From: Deltaproteobacteria bacterium | Lineage (GTDB): Bacteria > Desulfobacterota > Binatia > Binatales > Binataceae | Assembly (NCBI GenBank): GCA_003135855.1 | Contig: PNBD01000108.1 | Coordinates: 18,867-51,587 of the forward strand | DNA: 32,721 nucleotides | Direction: 5' to 3' | Shown here: positions 19,401-27,071 of the stretch, one piece after another | Numbering within the stretch: the first letter of the stretch is position 1 | Layout: each line of letters begins with the position of its first letter | Translations under genes and position numbers: made by a program | Notes under the pieces: generated by a model | Databases searched by the model: none | What the model was told of the DNA's origin: nothing | The model's input: the letters and a program-made list of their open reading frames with translations, nothing else

Positions 19401-19709
19401 TGCGAGCGATGGTTCGGCCGGCTCGGCAAACGGCCTTTCTCCAGGCTGAAGCCAAGGATTCGTCGCTGGTGCGCCTAGGGCGTTTTCGGTGAATAGCACC
19501 ACGAGCGCCCCAGCCGTGCCATTGGATGGCGGCGATTCGATCGAGATCGCGCCCCAACGTTGGATACTCAAACCCAGGATGATCGCCCCCGCGATCAGAT
19601 ACGGCACGAAGAACTCCGGCGCGGTCGCGATGCGCAATCGCCGCGAGGTGTTCGCCGGATTGGCGGGGGCCGCGGGCTTCGTTTCGCTTCCTGAAGGCGC
19701 ATCACTCAT
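16416..19709 (-). CDS. Large membrane KAP-family P-loop NTPase
   Basis: This is a 1097-residue protein. A TM helix lies near residues 34-50. A Pro-rich extracytoplasmic stretch (about 50-350) with a possible beta domain follows, and three more TM helices lie between 358 and 445. Then comes the KAP NTPase domain: Walker A 'LNGPWGSGKSSIMKML' (about 509-517), two TM helices inserted at 584-602 and 633-651, and Walker B 'KFLIVVDDLDRCPPDKVVAV' (about 692-701). The inserted membrane helices between Walker A and B are the KAP hallmark. Two more TM helices (about 820-842, 887-904) and a soluble C-terminus with 'NPRDLVRTINLMRMEYLL' end it. KAP NTPases include animal Kidins220/ARMS and bacterial PifA, a phage-exclusion protein, so a defence role is conceivable. 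It stands alone, converging with the cyclase gene. Confidence 0.9.
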   Translation of the reverse strand: MSDAPSGSETKPAAPANPANTSRRLRIATAPEFFVPYLIAGAIILGLSIQRWGAISIESPPSNGTAGALVVLFTENALGAPATNPWLQPGERPFAEPAEPSLASLKPGSYRIRLGDVVATNARNELDAAIWDERYLIANPSPAPAGKPEKPPAQGAASDPFFQQVGMIAEPPPEQVQKTAPPELFNKLPQQFELAPNKAAIPNLPAQSNLPSPSAPEKSPAPLSPVQTVTTPDVVMSATMIALLKADSRGASTIAIEWPRDSFGNPFEVFLQITNGSAPVAVGLARVWHHLRSVRTIYFPNATPVTVPAGIWAAFVSYLVTPLPFPGGSAFTEPKAIDLDKPPANIADLFNPAFSVSEPVTVLPAMVFVALSVFGFVLGRRRQTVTGTEIDSRVAGAVSVATLFALMFLTRDLWRQAPGSWVATVPGLVFVAVAASAAELWFRAALRAGAAATRTEAGADNALRSVLYRDTPIDDVARDRLGFQVVVGALRRFLDNPDTVPPVVISLNGPWGSGKSSIMKMLASELHKTGRFRAVWFNAWQYHEEAQILPAFLHTIARELSVQRSWGFSLRLAWARIKQFKFHQYLLLTLSAALVIVGVWTLKMRPDLLTGLALAKWWSLPPGSDWGDALSKRIGLVVAIVGLAGGAWTMLSAFRLRFASLFAVGDGARAALIDDFTREFKTYRDAVGQGKFLIVVDDLDRCPPDKVVAVLKAINLIVTSSDETNRSFFVLGFDPDYIVRAIEQHFRSLAPAGFEHEDRFAQEYLKKMVTLSVPKPRPERMREMLARIDSDSIAAGAVKPTSAMTFWSRIAERVQEIPAWAWRLAAAATCAALIAIILIGRIAPHSIVSPPTLEMSGASAPSRGGTGVTEIEMPKIVQAVGRPNAWLWGIPVVMAILVGGLLIRSTRPPLAERAYLREPHDSEEFAKAIDRCFELLPSNPRDLVRTINLMRMEYLLQSSPQAPFSGKPLSEWECVSYTLLQQRRPWMFDSVALEDKVIPDLKTVQPVAKASKFYAKVSIGSNQGSDVGQDIARLEEKMLLERNGAMLSHLVDPAKLQRYADMNRYSANGGYRPEWNWESEPTSQAQASAADSRARKS

Positions 19710-19952
19710 GGCATTCCCCGTCTCTTCGACTCGCTCTGCCTCCGCCCCTGCCTGACTGCGGCGAGTCTAACGGCAAAATATCGCCTATCCAGATGAACTG
19801 ATAGTCGGCAAAGGATGCTCAACGGTCGCGCCGGTTAGGGCGCGCGCAGCTAAGACCTTTCCCGTTTGACGCGAGCAGTTATTTGCGGCAGTTGTCTTGC
19901 AACGGCTCCGACGCGTAGACGAGAAGAGCAGAACGAATTTAGGTGACCAATC

Positions 19953-20822
19953 ATGGCAATCACAATCGAAAAAATAGCTGGTGTCAAAAACAAGCTGGGC
20001 GAAGGCCCGGTATGGGACGTTGCCGAAAAAGCGCTCTACTGGATCGATGGCCAGGCGCCGGCCCTCTATCGCCTCGATCCGAAAAGCAACGACATCAAAT
20101 CGTGGAAGATGCCGAAGCCGATCGGATCTTTTGCGCTGCGCGAAAAGGGCGGCGCCGTGCTCGCACTCGCCGACGGTTTCTATCTGTTCGATTTCAAATC
20201 GGGAGATGCCAAACAGATTGGAGATCCGGTCGCGAAGCCGGGCACAACTTTCAACGACGGCAAGACCGATGCGCGCGGCAGATTTATCGCCGGCACGCTG
20301 GACGCTAAATTCGCCAAGCCGCTCGGCTCGATCTTTAGTCTCGATGCATCGCTAAAGTGTTCGATGCTCGAACCCGCCATCGGATGCACCAACGGTCCCT
20401 GCTTCAGTCCTGACAATCGCACGTTCTACTGCGCCGACAGCGTGAGCCGGACCATCTCGGCCTACGACTACGATCTCGCGGCCGGCACGGTTTCCAACAA
20501 GCGCTTGTTCGTGGCGCCCAAGGGTCTTGGCGGCGTTCCCGATGGCGCCACCGTCGACGCCGAAGGACATCTCTGGTCCGCTATCGCGGGCGGTGGAAAG
20601 ATCGTCTGCTACAACCCCGACGCCTCGATTGCCCGAACCGTCGTGGTGCCGGTGCTGATCATCACCAGCGTGATGTTCGGCGGTGACAACCTGGACGTGA
20701 TGTATGCGACCTCGATCGGCGAGAAGATCCTCAATATGGAACCCGGCGTCGACGGCGGCAGCCTGTTTGCGATCAAAGGGCTGGGTGTGAAGGGCAAACC
20801 CGAACCGCGCTTCGCCGGCTGA
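19953..20822 (+). CDS. SMP-30/gluconolactonase-family protein
   Basis: This 289-residue six-bladed beta-propeller of the SGL family (PF08450) carries metal-site motifs: Glu in 'KLGEGPVWDVAEKALYWID', Asn/Asp in 'TFNDGKTDARGRFIAGTLD', 'CTNGPCFSPDNRTFYCADS', and the Asp in 'GGVPDGATVDAEGHLWSA'. Family members hydrolyse lactones (gluconolactone, xylonolactone) or organophosphates with a divalent cation. It could open a lactone formed by the oxidoreductases around it, but nothing fixes the substrate. The start is ATG 19953 with AGGTGA upstream. It is the first of three plus-strand genes (with acyl-CoA dehydrogenase and amidohydrolase). Confidence 0.93.
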   Translation: MAITIEKIAGVKNKLGEGPVWDVAEKALYWIDGQAPALYRLDPKSNDIKSWKMPKPIGSFALREKGGAVLALADGFYLFDFKSGDAKQIGDPVAKPGTTFNDGKTDARGRFIAGTLDAKFAKPLGSIFSLDASLKCSMLEPAIGCTNGPCFSPDNRTFYCADSVSRTISAYDYDLAAGTVSNKRLFVAPKGLGGVPDGATVDAEGHLWSAIAGGGKIVCYNPDASIARTVVVPVLIITSVMFGGDNLDVMYATSIGEKILNMEPGVDGGSLFAIKGLGVKGKPEPRFAG

Positions 20823-20896
20823 GCATCGACCTCGATATCTGGACGTTCACGGTCGCGCCGGCTATCGCTCGGAGTGAAGCAAAGGAAGATTCCGCG

Positions 20897-22084
20897 ATGG
20901 ATTTCAAGTTCAATGAAGCCGACGAGGCGTTTCGCCTGGAGTTCAAGAGCTGGCTTGAGAAAAATATTCCTCGCGACTGGCGCGACGATGACGAACTCGC
21001 CGACCCGGATACCAAGTCGGAGTTCGAGCGCCGCCGCGCGTGGCATCGCAAGCTCTACGACGGCGGCTGGATGTGCATCCACTGGCCGAAGGAGTACGGC
21101 GGCCGCGGTGCGACGCTGTTGCAACAGGTGATCTACAATCAGGAGCTCGATCAAGCCAAAGCACCGCCCACCGTCAACTTTCAGGGTATCGCGCGCGTAG
21201 GTCCCACCCTGATGCAGTGGGGAACCCCGGCGCAGAAAAACCGCTTCATCCCAAAAATTCCGTCGGCCGAGGAGATCTGGTGCCAGGGTCTATCGGAGCC
21301 CAACCACGGTTCCGATCTCGCCGCAGTCGAGACTCGCGCGATCGACAAGGGCGACTACTTCCTCGTCAACGGCTCCAAAGTCTGGACCTCCAACGCTCAT
21401 CATGCCGACTTCTCCACGCTGCTCTGCCGCAGCGATCCCGAACAGCCCAAGCATAAAGGTCTAAGTTACTTGCTGGTGGACATGAAAAGCGCGGGCGTTA
21501 CGGTGCGCCCGCTCGTGCAGATTACCGGTGAGCACGGGTTCAACCAGGTATTTTTCGAGGATGTGCAGGTTCCCAAAGAGAATCTGGTCGGCAAGAAAAA
21601 CGAGGGATGGTTGGTCGCGATCACCAACATGATGTTCGAGCGCACTATTCACGGCGGTCGCACCGACATGATGGTCGAGGTGAGACAACTCGCCACTCTG
21701 GCCGCGCGAGTTGAGCTTCGCGGAAGCCCCGCCATAATGGATTCCTACGTGCGCCAGCGTCTTGCGAGCTTCGCCTGCGAAGCCGAAGCCCTCAAATATA
21801 CCAGCTTCCGTCAGCTCACCCGCCAGCTACGCGGGCTGCCTCCTGGTCCCGAAGGCTCGGTGATGAAGCTGGGTACGACCGATCTGAATCTCAGGATCCA
21901 GAACTTCGCGATGGAACTTCTGGGCGCTTATAGCCAGTTCGAATACCAGACTCCGGGCGCGATCGATCGCGGCAAGTGGTCCCATCGGATGCTCGCGGCG
22001 CGGCGCGGCACAATCGCGGCTGGGACCAACGAGATCCAGCACAACATTATCGGCGAGCGGGTGCTCCATCTACCGAAGGGCTGA
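20897..22084 (+). CDS. Acyl-CoA dehydrogenase
   Basis: This 395-residue FAD enzyme of the ACAD family starts at ATG 20897 behind AAGGAAGA. Visible are the N-terminal helical domain, the flavin/substrate motif 'WCQGLSEPNHGSDLAAVETR', 'YFLVNGSKVWTSNAHHADFS' in the beta domain, and the C-terminal 'RRGTIAAGTNEIQHNIIGER' motif. It removes two hydrogens from an acyl-CoA, passing electrons to ETF. The N-terminus 'FRLEFKSWLEKNIP' and the LSEP variant match the FadE17/FadE28-like class common in actinobacteria and Binatota-like genomes for steroid or branched side chains; that assignment is tentative. Confidence 0.95.
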   Translation: MDFKFNEADEAFRLEFKSWLEKNIPRDWRDDDELADPDTKSEFERRRAWHRKLYDGGWMCIHWPKEYGGRGATLLQQVIYNQELDQAKAPPTVNFQGIARVGPTLMQWGTPAQKNRFIPKIPSAEEIWCQGLSEPNHGSDLAAVETRAIDKGDYFLVNGSKVWTSNAHHADFSTLLCRSDPEQPKHKGLSYLLVDMKSAGVTVRPLVQITGEHGFNQVFFEDVQVPKENLVGKKNEGWLVAITNMMFERTIHGGRTDMMVEVRQLATLAARVELRGSPAIMDSYVRQRLASFACEAEALKYTSFRQLTRQLRGLPPGPEGSVMKLGTTDLNLRIQNFAMELLGAYSQFEYQTPGAIDRGKWSHRMLAARRGTIAAGTNEIQHNIIGERVLHLPKG

Positions 22085-22213
22085 CTGAGCGCTACGCACC
22101 TCGCGGTCGCGCGCGCGCTCGGCGAAACTTGACTTTGTAGCGAGTAATCGACTTGTGGTAGTGATCGTTTACCGAACTTGGGACTTCTGACAGAACGGGG
22201 AGGAGACCTTAAC

Positions 22214-23368
22214 ATGAACACGATCCCTCGTGGCATCATTTCTTCCGACGGCCATGTGTGTGAACCACCCAATTGTTACGTGGACTATATCGACCCTAAG
22301 TATCGCGACAGCGCACCGCGTGTCGTCGAGCAACCTGACGGCAGTGAGGCGTTTGTCGTCCCAGGAATGAAGCGGCCGATCGCGCTTGGCTTTATCGATG
22401 GCGCCGGCTTTAGCATTAAAGAACGGAACGATCGCGCCAAAAGAATCAAGTTTGCGGATATCCGCGAGGGCGCCTATGGAGGTCGCGCACGGCTGCCTTA
22501 CATGGATAAGGATGGTATCGCTGCCGAGGTCGTTTACGCCTCAGTCGGGATGGGCCTGTGTAATCACCGCGATGCCGAGTACAAGGACGCCTGCATGAAT
22601 GCCTACAATCGCTGGCTGCAGGCGATGTGTAGTGAGGCGCCCAATCGCATTCTCGGATTGGCGCAGACGGCGGTCTTAAGTGTAGATAGCGCGATCGAGG
22701 ATTTCCGACGCGCCAAAGAGATGGGTATGGTAGGCATGATGATGTCAGGCCGTCCGATTTACGAGGACTACGACCATCCCGACTATGACGCTTTGTGGGA
22801 GTGTGCGACCGACCTAGGTCTGCCGATTTGCTTTCACATTTTGACCTCACGCGACGGTAGTCTCAACGTGCCGCATCGCGGGCATGAGATGAACAATTTC
22901 CTCGGCATCATTCGCGCGGTGCAGGATGTCGTCGGTCTCATGGTGTTGGGCGGCGTCTTCGAGCGCCATCCGAAATTGAAACTGGTGTGCGCTGAAGGTG
23001 ATGCGGGTTGGATGCCTCACTATATGTATCGCATGGATCACGCAGCCAAGTTCAATGCCGAGGGTGGGCTAATCAAAGGCTTGTCCAAGCTGCCGAGTGA
23101 ATACATCAAGAGTAACGTCTGGATGACCTTCCAGGACGACCTGACCGCGTTCAACTCCTTGCATCAGATGCCCTACACGCAACTCTTATGGGCGAGTGAT
23201 TTCCCTCATACGGATTCGACCTGGCCTCGCTCGCAGCAATTGCTGGCAGAACACACCGCCCATCTGCAGGAGCAAGAACGGCAAGCAATCATGCGTGAGA
23301 ACGCAGCCAAGCTATTTCAATTGCCGGCTGGCACCGAGTCCTGGCGCATGTACGACAAAGCTGCTTAG
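22214..23368 (+). CDS. Amidohydrolase-2 family metal-dependent hydrolase (ACMSD-like)
   Basis: This 384-residue TIM-barrel enzyme of PF04909 starts at ATG 22214 (GGGGAGGAG upstream). The metal ligands appear as 'ISSDGHVCEPPNCYVD' near the N-terminus, a His in 'LPICFHILTSRDG', and the terminal Asp in 'LLWASDFPHTDSTWP'. 'ERHPKLKLVCAEGDAGWMPH' and 'MYRMDH' are typical of the subgroup that occurs with acyl-CoA dehydrogenases and thiolase/DUF35 pairs. These enzymes hydrolyse or decarboxylate cyclic carboxylates. Its substrate is unknown. It converges with the DUF35 gene. Confidence 0.93.
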   Translation: MNTIPRGIISSDGHVCEPPNCYVDYIDPKYRDSAPRVVEQPDGSEAFVVPGMKRPIALGFIDGAGFSIKERNDRAKRIKFADIREGAYGGRARLPYMDKDGIAAEVVYASVGMGLCNHRDAEYKDACMNAYNRWLQAMCSEAPNRILGLAQTAVLSVDSAIEDFRRAKEMGMVGMMMSGRPIYEDYDHPDYDALWECATDLGLPICFHILTSRDGSLNVPHRGHEMNNFLGIIRAVQDVVGLMVLGGVFERHPKLKLVCAEGDAGWMPHYMYRMDHAAKFNAEGGLIKGLSKLPSEYIKSNVWMTFQDDLTAFNSLHQMPYTQLLWASDFPHTDSTWPRSQQLLAEHTAHLQEQERQAIMRENAAKLFQLPAGTESWRMYDKAA

Positions 23369-23449
23369 CGGGTACGGTTAGAGCCGAGATAAACAGACCG
23401 GCGTCGTACGGCAAGCATGTGTGATACGGAGAGTCCGCGTCGCTCGGCT

Positions 23450-23887
23450 CTACCGCAGTTTCCACTGAACCAGCGCGACGTCGCCGTGGTCCTCGAAAAC
23501 GGCTTCGACTTCTGCATCGAAGGACGGGTTCTGATTTGGATCTCCGAGCAGATTGCCTACCATTCGGATATTGTCCGCATCGGGCAGAGTCACCACCGCG
23601 ACAATGTACGGACATGCGCCGCGCAATGCGGGGTGAACCGGATTCCAGGTTCGGACCCAGCTAAACAGCCGTCCACGTCCCGACACCTGCTGCCATCCAA
23701 GATCGAACGAATGACACTTGTGGCAGATCGGTTCGGGACCCCACTGGAATACACCGCACCCTTTGCATCGCTGTACTACCAATTCGTGGCGTTTGGCTGC
23801 TTCCCAATACTCGCGATCCAAACCGTTGCGCTGTGCGCGAGGCGTCGGCAGGCCTTCGGGCAGATAGTATTTTCTATCATCAGCCAT
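23450..23887 (-). CDS. Zn-ribbon/OB-fold (DUF35) protein, partner of the thiolase-like protein
   Basis: This 145-residue protein has an N-terminal helix ('REYWEAAKRHELVVQRCKGC'), a rubredoxin-like zinc ribbon with two Cys pairs (CKGC and CHKC) and a C-terminal OB fold ('GRGRLFSWVRTWNPVHPAL', 'DAEVEAVFED'). DUF35 proteins form complexes with thiolase-like subunits, for example ChsH2 with the aldolase Ltp2 in steroid side-chain degradation. The gene starts 12 bp after the thiolase-like gene stops, with AGGAGA before ATG 23887, so the two are co-expressed. Confidence 0.93.
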   Translation of the reverse strand: MADDRKYYLPEGLPTPRAQRNGLDREYWEAAKRHELVVQRCKGCGVFQWGPEPICHKCHSFDLGWQQVSGRGRLFSWVRTWNPVHPALRGACPYIVAVVTLPDADNIRMVGNLLGDPNQNPSFDAEVEAVFEDHGDVALVQWKLR

Positions 23888-23899
23888 AGGTGCGATCTC

Positions 23900-25072
23900 C
23901 TAGATGCTATGCACGATCAAGTCGCTGACGGGTGTGACCATCGGTCCCGACGCGACCAGCGAAATCTTGCAATCGGGTACCTGGCAGGTTGATTCGCCGC
24001 GCACCTGCCTGACTGCTTCGGCGACCAGTTCGAGGCCGTGCATGTAACACTCCGCGATATTTCCACCGCTGGTATTGACCGGCAGCTTGCCGTGAGGAGC
24101 AGTGATGTTCTCGAACGTAACGAAGTCCATCACCTCTTCGGGCTTGCAGAAACCGTGCTCGGCCAAACTGACCATCACGGCGCCGCTGAAATGTTCGTAG
24201 ATCTGCGCGCAGTCGACGTTCTTCGCCGTGATCCCCGCCATCTCGAACAGCCGCGGCGCCAGAGTCTTGAAATTCGATGACGAGTAGTCGAACGCATTCT
24301 CGATAGTAGCTCCTTGCCGATAGTCGGAGCCCTGCGCGGCCGCCATGACATAGGCGGGTTTCTTGCGGCTGTCGCGCGCGCGATCCGCCGTGGTCAGAAT
24401 CAGCGCAGCGGAGCCGTCGTTCTCCATGCAGCAGTCGTAGAGATGAAACGGCTCAACTATCCAGCGGGACTTGTCGTATTGCTCGCGCGTGAGAGGGTGA
24501 CCGTACATCACCGCACGCGGGTTGAACTGCGCATGGTAGTAGTCGGCCATAGCTACAGCCGCCAATGGTTCAGTGTTGATGTTGTACTGATGCATGAATC
24601 GCCGCGTGCGCAGTGCGACCCATTGCGCCGGTACGTATAGGCCGTAAGGTGCGGTGTAAGCGCCTGGCCCCGAGATATCCTTGCTGACAGGTGCCTGTCC
24701 AAAGCGGCCGAACTGGCCTTGCGCGAGCGCGCGGAAAACTACGACATATTTCGCGAAGCCCGCGACCAGCGCGGCCGCCGCATTACCCACCGCCGCCGAA
24801 CCGCCACCGCCTCCTCCGCCCCACACCATCCCGGCGAAGCCGAGCTGCTTGAGTCCCAAGGCGGTCGCAAGCCGCGATGCCTCGTTGCGGTCGTTCGCAT
24901 AGCCGGAGATCCCGTCGATATCTCGCACATCGATTCCCGCATCGTCCGCCGCCTTGATAATCGCCTCGCACGCCAGCCGAAATTCGCTGACCGACGCCTG
25001 CCCGCGCTTATAGTAAGTCGTCTCGCCCACTCCAACGATCGCGACCTTGTCCTTGATCGAATACTCGCTCAT
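23900..25072 (-). CDS. Thiolase-like (SCP-x/Ltp2-type) protein lacking the nucleophilic Cys
   Basis: This 390-residue thiolase-fold protein starts at ATG 25072 behind AGAGGAAAG. The N-terminal 'KVAIVGVGETTYYKRGQASV' and 'DAGIDVRDIDGISGY' are typical. At the position of the acyl-accepting Cys the sequence is a glycine run, 'GMVWGGGGGGGSAAVGNAAA', so it cannot do ordinary thiolysis. The C-terminal 'NTSGGNIAECYMHGLELVAE' replaces the usual GHPxGATG loop. 'YEHFSGAVMVSLAEHGFC' matches the lipid-transfer/aldolase subgroup. With the DUF35 gene next to it, the best reading is a retro-aldolase or hydratase-associated carbon-carbon lyase acting on an acyl-CoA side chain, by analogy with Ltp2-ChsH2. It is often misannotated as acetyl-CoA acetyltransferase. 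Confidence 0.9.
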   Translation of the reverse strand: MSEYSIKDKVAIVGVGETTYYKRGQASVSEFRLACEAIIKAADDAGIDVRDIDGISGYANDRNEASRLATALGLKQLGFAGMVWGGGGGGGSAAVGNAAAALVAGFAKYVVVFRALAQGQFGRFGQAPVSKDISGPGAYTAPYGLYVPAQWVALRTRRFMHQYNINTEPLAAVAMADYYHAQFNPRAVMYGHPLTREQYDKSRWIVEPFHLYDCCMENDGSAALILTTADRARDSRKKPAYVMAAAQGSDYRQGATIENAFDYSSSNFKTLAPRLFEMAGITAKNVDCAQIYEHFSGAVMVSLAEHGFCKPEEVMDFVTFENITAPHGKLPVNTSGGNIAECYMHGLELVAEAVRQVRGESTCQVPDCKISLVASGPMVTPVSDLIVHSI

Positions 25073-25192
25073 CAGCCTTTCCTCTTTCTCTGGCCTCGAA
25101 TTGCGATTGCGGAATCGCGTAAAGGGGGAATCAAACTAGCCCCGAAATCCAAAAGGCGCCGATTGAGTGCCGCCCCCGACGAGGCCGGCGAG

Positions 25193-26050
25193 TCAGGCGA
25201 GAGCGGCCTCGCTCACGGGATCGCCGGCGATACGGCTGTGCCACATCACCCGAGGCTCCGTCATGTCCCACGGCGTGCCGCGATGTAGCAGGCAGCGATT
25301 GTCCCAAACCACCGCGTCCCCGGGCGCCCATTGATGATGATAGATGCGTGGTGGTCGGCATGCGAAGTCCACCAGCTCCTGCAGGAGCCGCTCGGACTCG
25401 CCCGCATCCATGGTCGGAATGTTGTGGGCGTGGCGACCGATCACTAGCGACTTACGACCGGTCTCGGGATGGACCTTTACCAGTGGACGCAATGGTACGG
25501 GGCCATCGTGGAAGCCGTAGCCGCTATAGTCACTATCCTGCTTCGGCTGATGCCCTAACTTCGCCTGGCTGTAACGGAGTGAGTGATGCGCGGCGAGGGC
25601 TTCCACCTTCGCTCGGAGATCGTCATCGAGCGCGTCGTAGGCGGCCCGCATGTCGGCCCAACCGGTTGCGCCACCGGAGTTCGGCACTACCCCGGCGGTG
25701 AAGACTGCGCCCTTGGCCTGCACCGGCATGTAGGTGCTGTCGCAATGCCAGCCCATGTTGCCCTTGAGCACTTTCATGACATCGCTATTGTCCCCCTCGC
25801 CAATCAGCGTTCCGTCGGCCTTCACGTTGCTGAGCGCCGCCAGTTCGAACTCCAGCGGTCCAAATCGCTTGGCGAAGGCGATCTGCTCGTCGCGACTGAG
25901 ATGCTGGCCGGGGAAGATGAGGAGCGCGTACTGCAGCCAGACAGCGTGGAGATCCTGCCACGTCGTGTCGTCGAGTGCGGCAAGCTTTACGCCGGTCACC
26001 ACGGCGCCGAACGTGGCGTCGAGAGGTTCGATGTCGAATGCGCGTGCCAT
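25193..26050 (-). CDS. TauD/TfdA-family Fe(II)/2-oxoglutarate dioxygenase
   Basis: This 285-residue double-stranded beta-helix dioxygenase has the iron facial triad as His-x-Asp in 'GNMGWHCDSTYMPVQAKG' and the distal His in 'WDNRCLLHRGTPWD'; the 2-oxoglutarate-binding Arg is in 'RVMWHSRIAGD'. TauD/TfdA enzymes hydroxylate sulfonates, phenoxyacetates or amino-acid derivatives, coupled to decarboxylation of 2-oxoglutarate. I start at ATG 26050 (GGAGG six bases away). The in-frame extension to 26125 has no family support. It is 120 bp upstream of the thiolase/DUF35 pair on the same strand, possibly one unit. Confidence 0.93.
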   Translation of the reverse strand: MARAFDIEPLDATFGAVVTGVKLAALDDTTWQDLHAVWLQYALLIFPGQHLSRDEQIAFAKRFGPLEFELAALSNVKADGTLIGEGDNSDVMKVLKGNMGWHCDSTYMPVQAKGAVFTAGVVPNSGGATGWADMRAAYDALDDDLRAKVEALAAHHSLRYSQAKLGHQPKQDSDYSGYGFHDGPVPLRPLVKVHPETGRKSLVIGRHAHNIPTMDAGESERLLQELVDFACRPPRIYHHQWAPGDAVVWDNRCLLHRGTPWDMTEPRVMWHSRIAGDPVSEAALA

Positions 26051-26289
26051 GGGGGGCCTCCGATCAATTGCAAGGCGCTCGAGTGCTTCGGCCCGAACTC
26101 TATCGAACAACTCCCGTCTGTTCAAACCAGAGATCCGACCGGCCTGGGTCTCACCGATCGGGACTGCCGCTCATCGCATCGGAAAACGTCGGCGCCTTTG
26201 CGTCCGCAGTCAGCCCCGCTTGCGCTACGAAGAGATGTTGGGCTATCGGCGTCTTTGATTCGAGGCGTCTGAACAGGAGATTTCGGCTG

Positions 26290-26751
26290 ATGCGTTTCAC
26301 ACTAATGCTTTCCCGAGGAGAGCATCGCCATTTCCAGGCGATCGCTCAGGCCGCGGAGGCGTCTGGTTGGACTTCGATCACAATTCCGGACAGCCTCTTT
26401 TTTCCGCGCGCTACCGAGTCCGATTAGCCCTACGCGGACACCAACAACATCCGGCAATACATTTCGGCAACTCCCTTCATCGAACCTTTCGTCGCGATCG
26501 CCTGGATGGCGGCGGTGACGAAGACGTTGCGATTCTACCCTACGGTCATGAAGGTGCCGGTACGCCAGCCGCTGGTGCTCGCCAAGGCGCTGAGCTCACT
26601 TGCGGTTATTTCGGGCAACCGTGTCAGTCTCGGTGCAGGTCTTGGTCCCTGGCGCGAAGACTTTACCTACAATGGTGTCGCTTTCGAGAAGCGCGGCAAG
26701 CTCATGGACGAGTGCATGAATGCGGTTGTGCGAAGTGGCGTAAGTCCTTAA
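26290..26751 (+). pseudogene. Luciferase-like monooxygenase remnant: internal TAG and missing 3' half
   Basis: A normal start (AGGAGA nine bases before ATG 26290) opens a luciferase-like frame, 'MRFTLMLSRGEHRHFQAIAQ' and so on. After 45 codons an in-frame TAG (26425-26427) interrupts 'ATESD-*-PYADTNNIRQYI', where a Tyr would fit. The same frame continues with excellent family sequence ('IEPFVAIAWMAAVT', 'LSSLAVISGNRVSLGAGLGP', 'FEKRGKLMDECM') and then ends at 26751. At about 153 codons it lacks the second half of the roughly 290-330 residue barrel. The break falls 14 bp before selC. It is distinct in sequence from the intact luciferase-like gene at 4113-5123. Confidence 0.88.
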
Positions 26752-26765
26752 TCAATAAAGGGCGC

Positions 26766-26861
26766 GGAGGAGGAAGGGGCCCGGTGGCCCCACCGGTCTT
26801 CAAAACCGGCTTGGCGGCTAATACTGTTGCCGGAGGGTTCGACTCCCTCCCCCCTCCGCCA
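26766..26861 (+). tRNA. selC: tRNA-Sec (anticodon UCA)
   Basis: This 96-nt gene includes an encoded CCA (26859-26861). The fold has an 8-bp acceptor stem (26766-26773 with 26850-26857) with one A.C mismatch at the sixth pair, a 6-bp D stem with a 4-nt loop (26776-26781/26786-26791), a 5-bp anticodon stem, and loop CTTCAAA with anticodon TCA at 26800-26802. A long variable arm (GGCGGC with GTTGCC around TAATACT) and a T arm with 5 bp and loop TTCGACT follow; the discriminator base is G. The 8+5 acceptor/T helix, long D stem and G73 are SelA/SelB identity features of bacterial tRNA-Sec. No selA, selB or selD is in the window. The upstream TTGTGC (26726) with a weak -10 is the only promoter hint. 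Confidence 0.97.
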
Positions 26862-26997
26862 GGTATTTCGGACGCATAATGGTAGCGACGGAAATGGCCT
26901 GTTCGAGGCTACTAACTTCGGGCGACTAACTATTGATGTAGCTATTGCCGCGGAGACGACTCAGTGAAGCATGCGGGACCAGCCGCGCTCGACGATC

Positions 26998-27062
26998 TCG
27001 CCTCGTGATCGAGTTTAGCAAATCGGCGCCAATCCCGGCGAAAGTCTAGAGCACCGGAATGA
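26998..27062 (+). repeat. 65-bp direct repeat, copy 1 (downstream of selC)
   Basis: The 65 bases are identical to 29583-29647 except at two positions (27007 G/T, 27046 C/T). Copy 2 spans the last codons and stop of sppA and the leader of the gene at 29577. Here the same sequence has no gene attached, though the sppA-like end 'IPVL' with a TAG stop is still readable on the minus strand. It sits 136 bp after selC. Confidence 0.93.
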
Positions 27063-27071
27063 ATTTTCCGA

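Noticed and set aside
26425-26427. TAG in the luciferase-like gene as a pyrrolysine codon
   Set aside because: No pyl genes are seen, the family normally has a Tyr-type residue there, and the same gene is truncated at its 3' end; a pseudogene explains both.
26998-27062. The 65-bp repeat as a duplicated tRNA-Sec 3' end (classic tRNA attachment site)
   Set aside because: It shares no sequence with the 3' part of selC; it matches the sppA 3' region instead.
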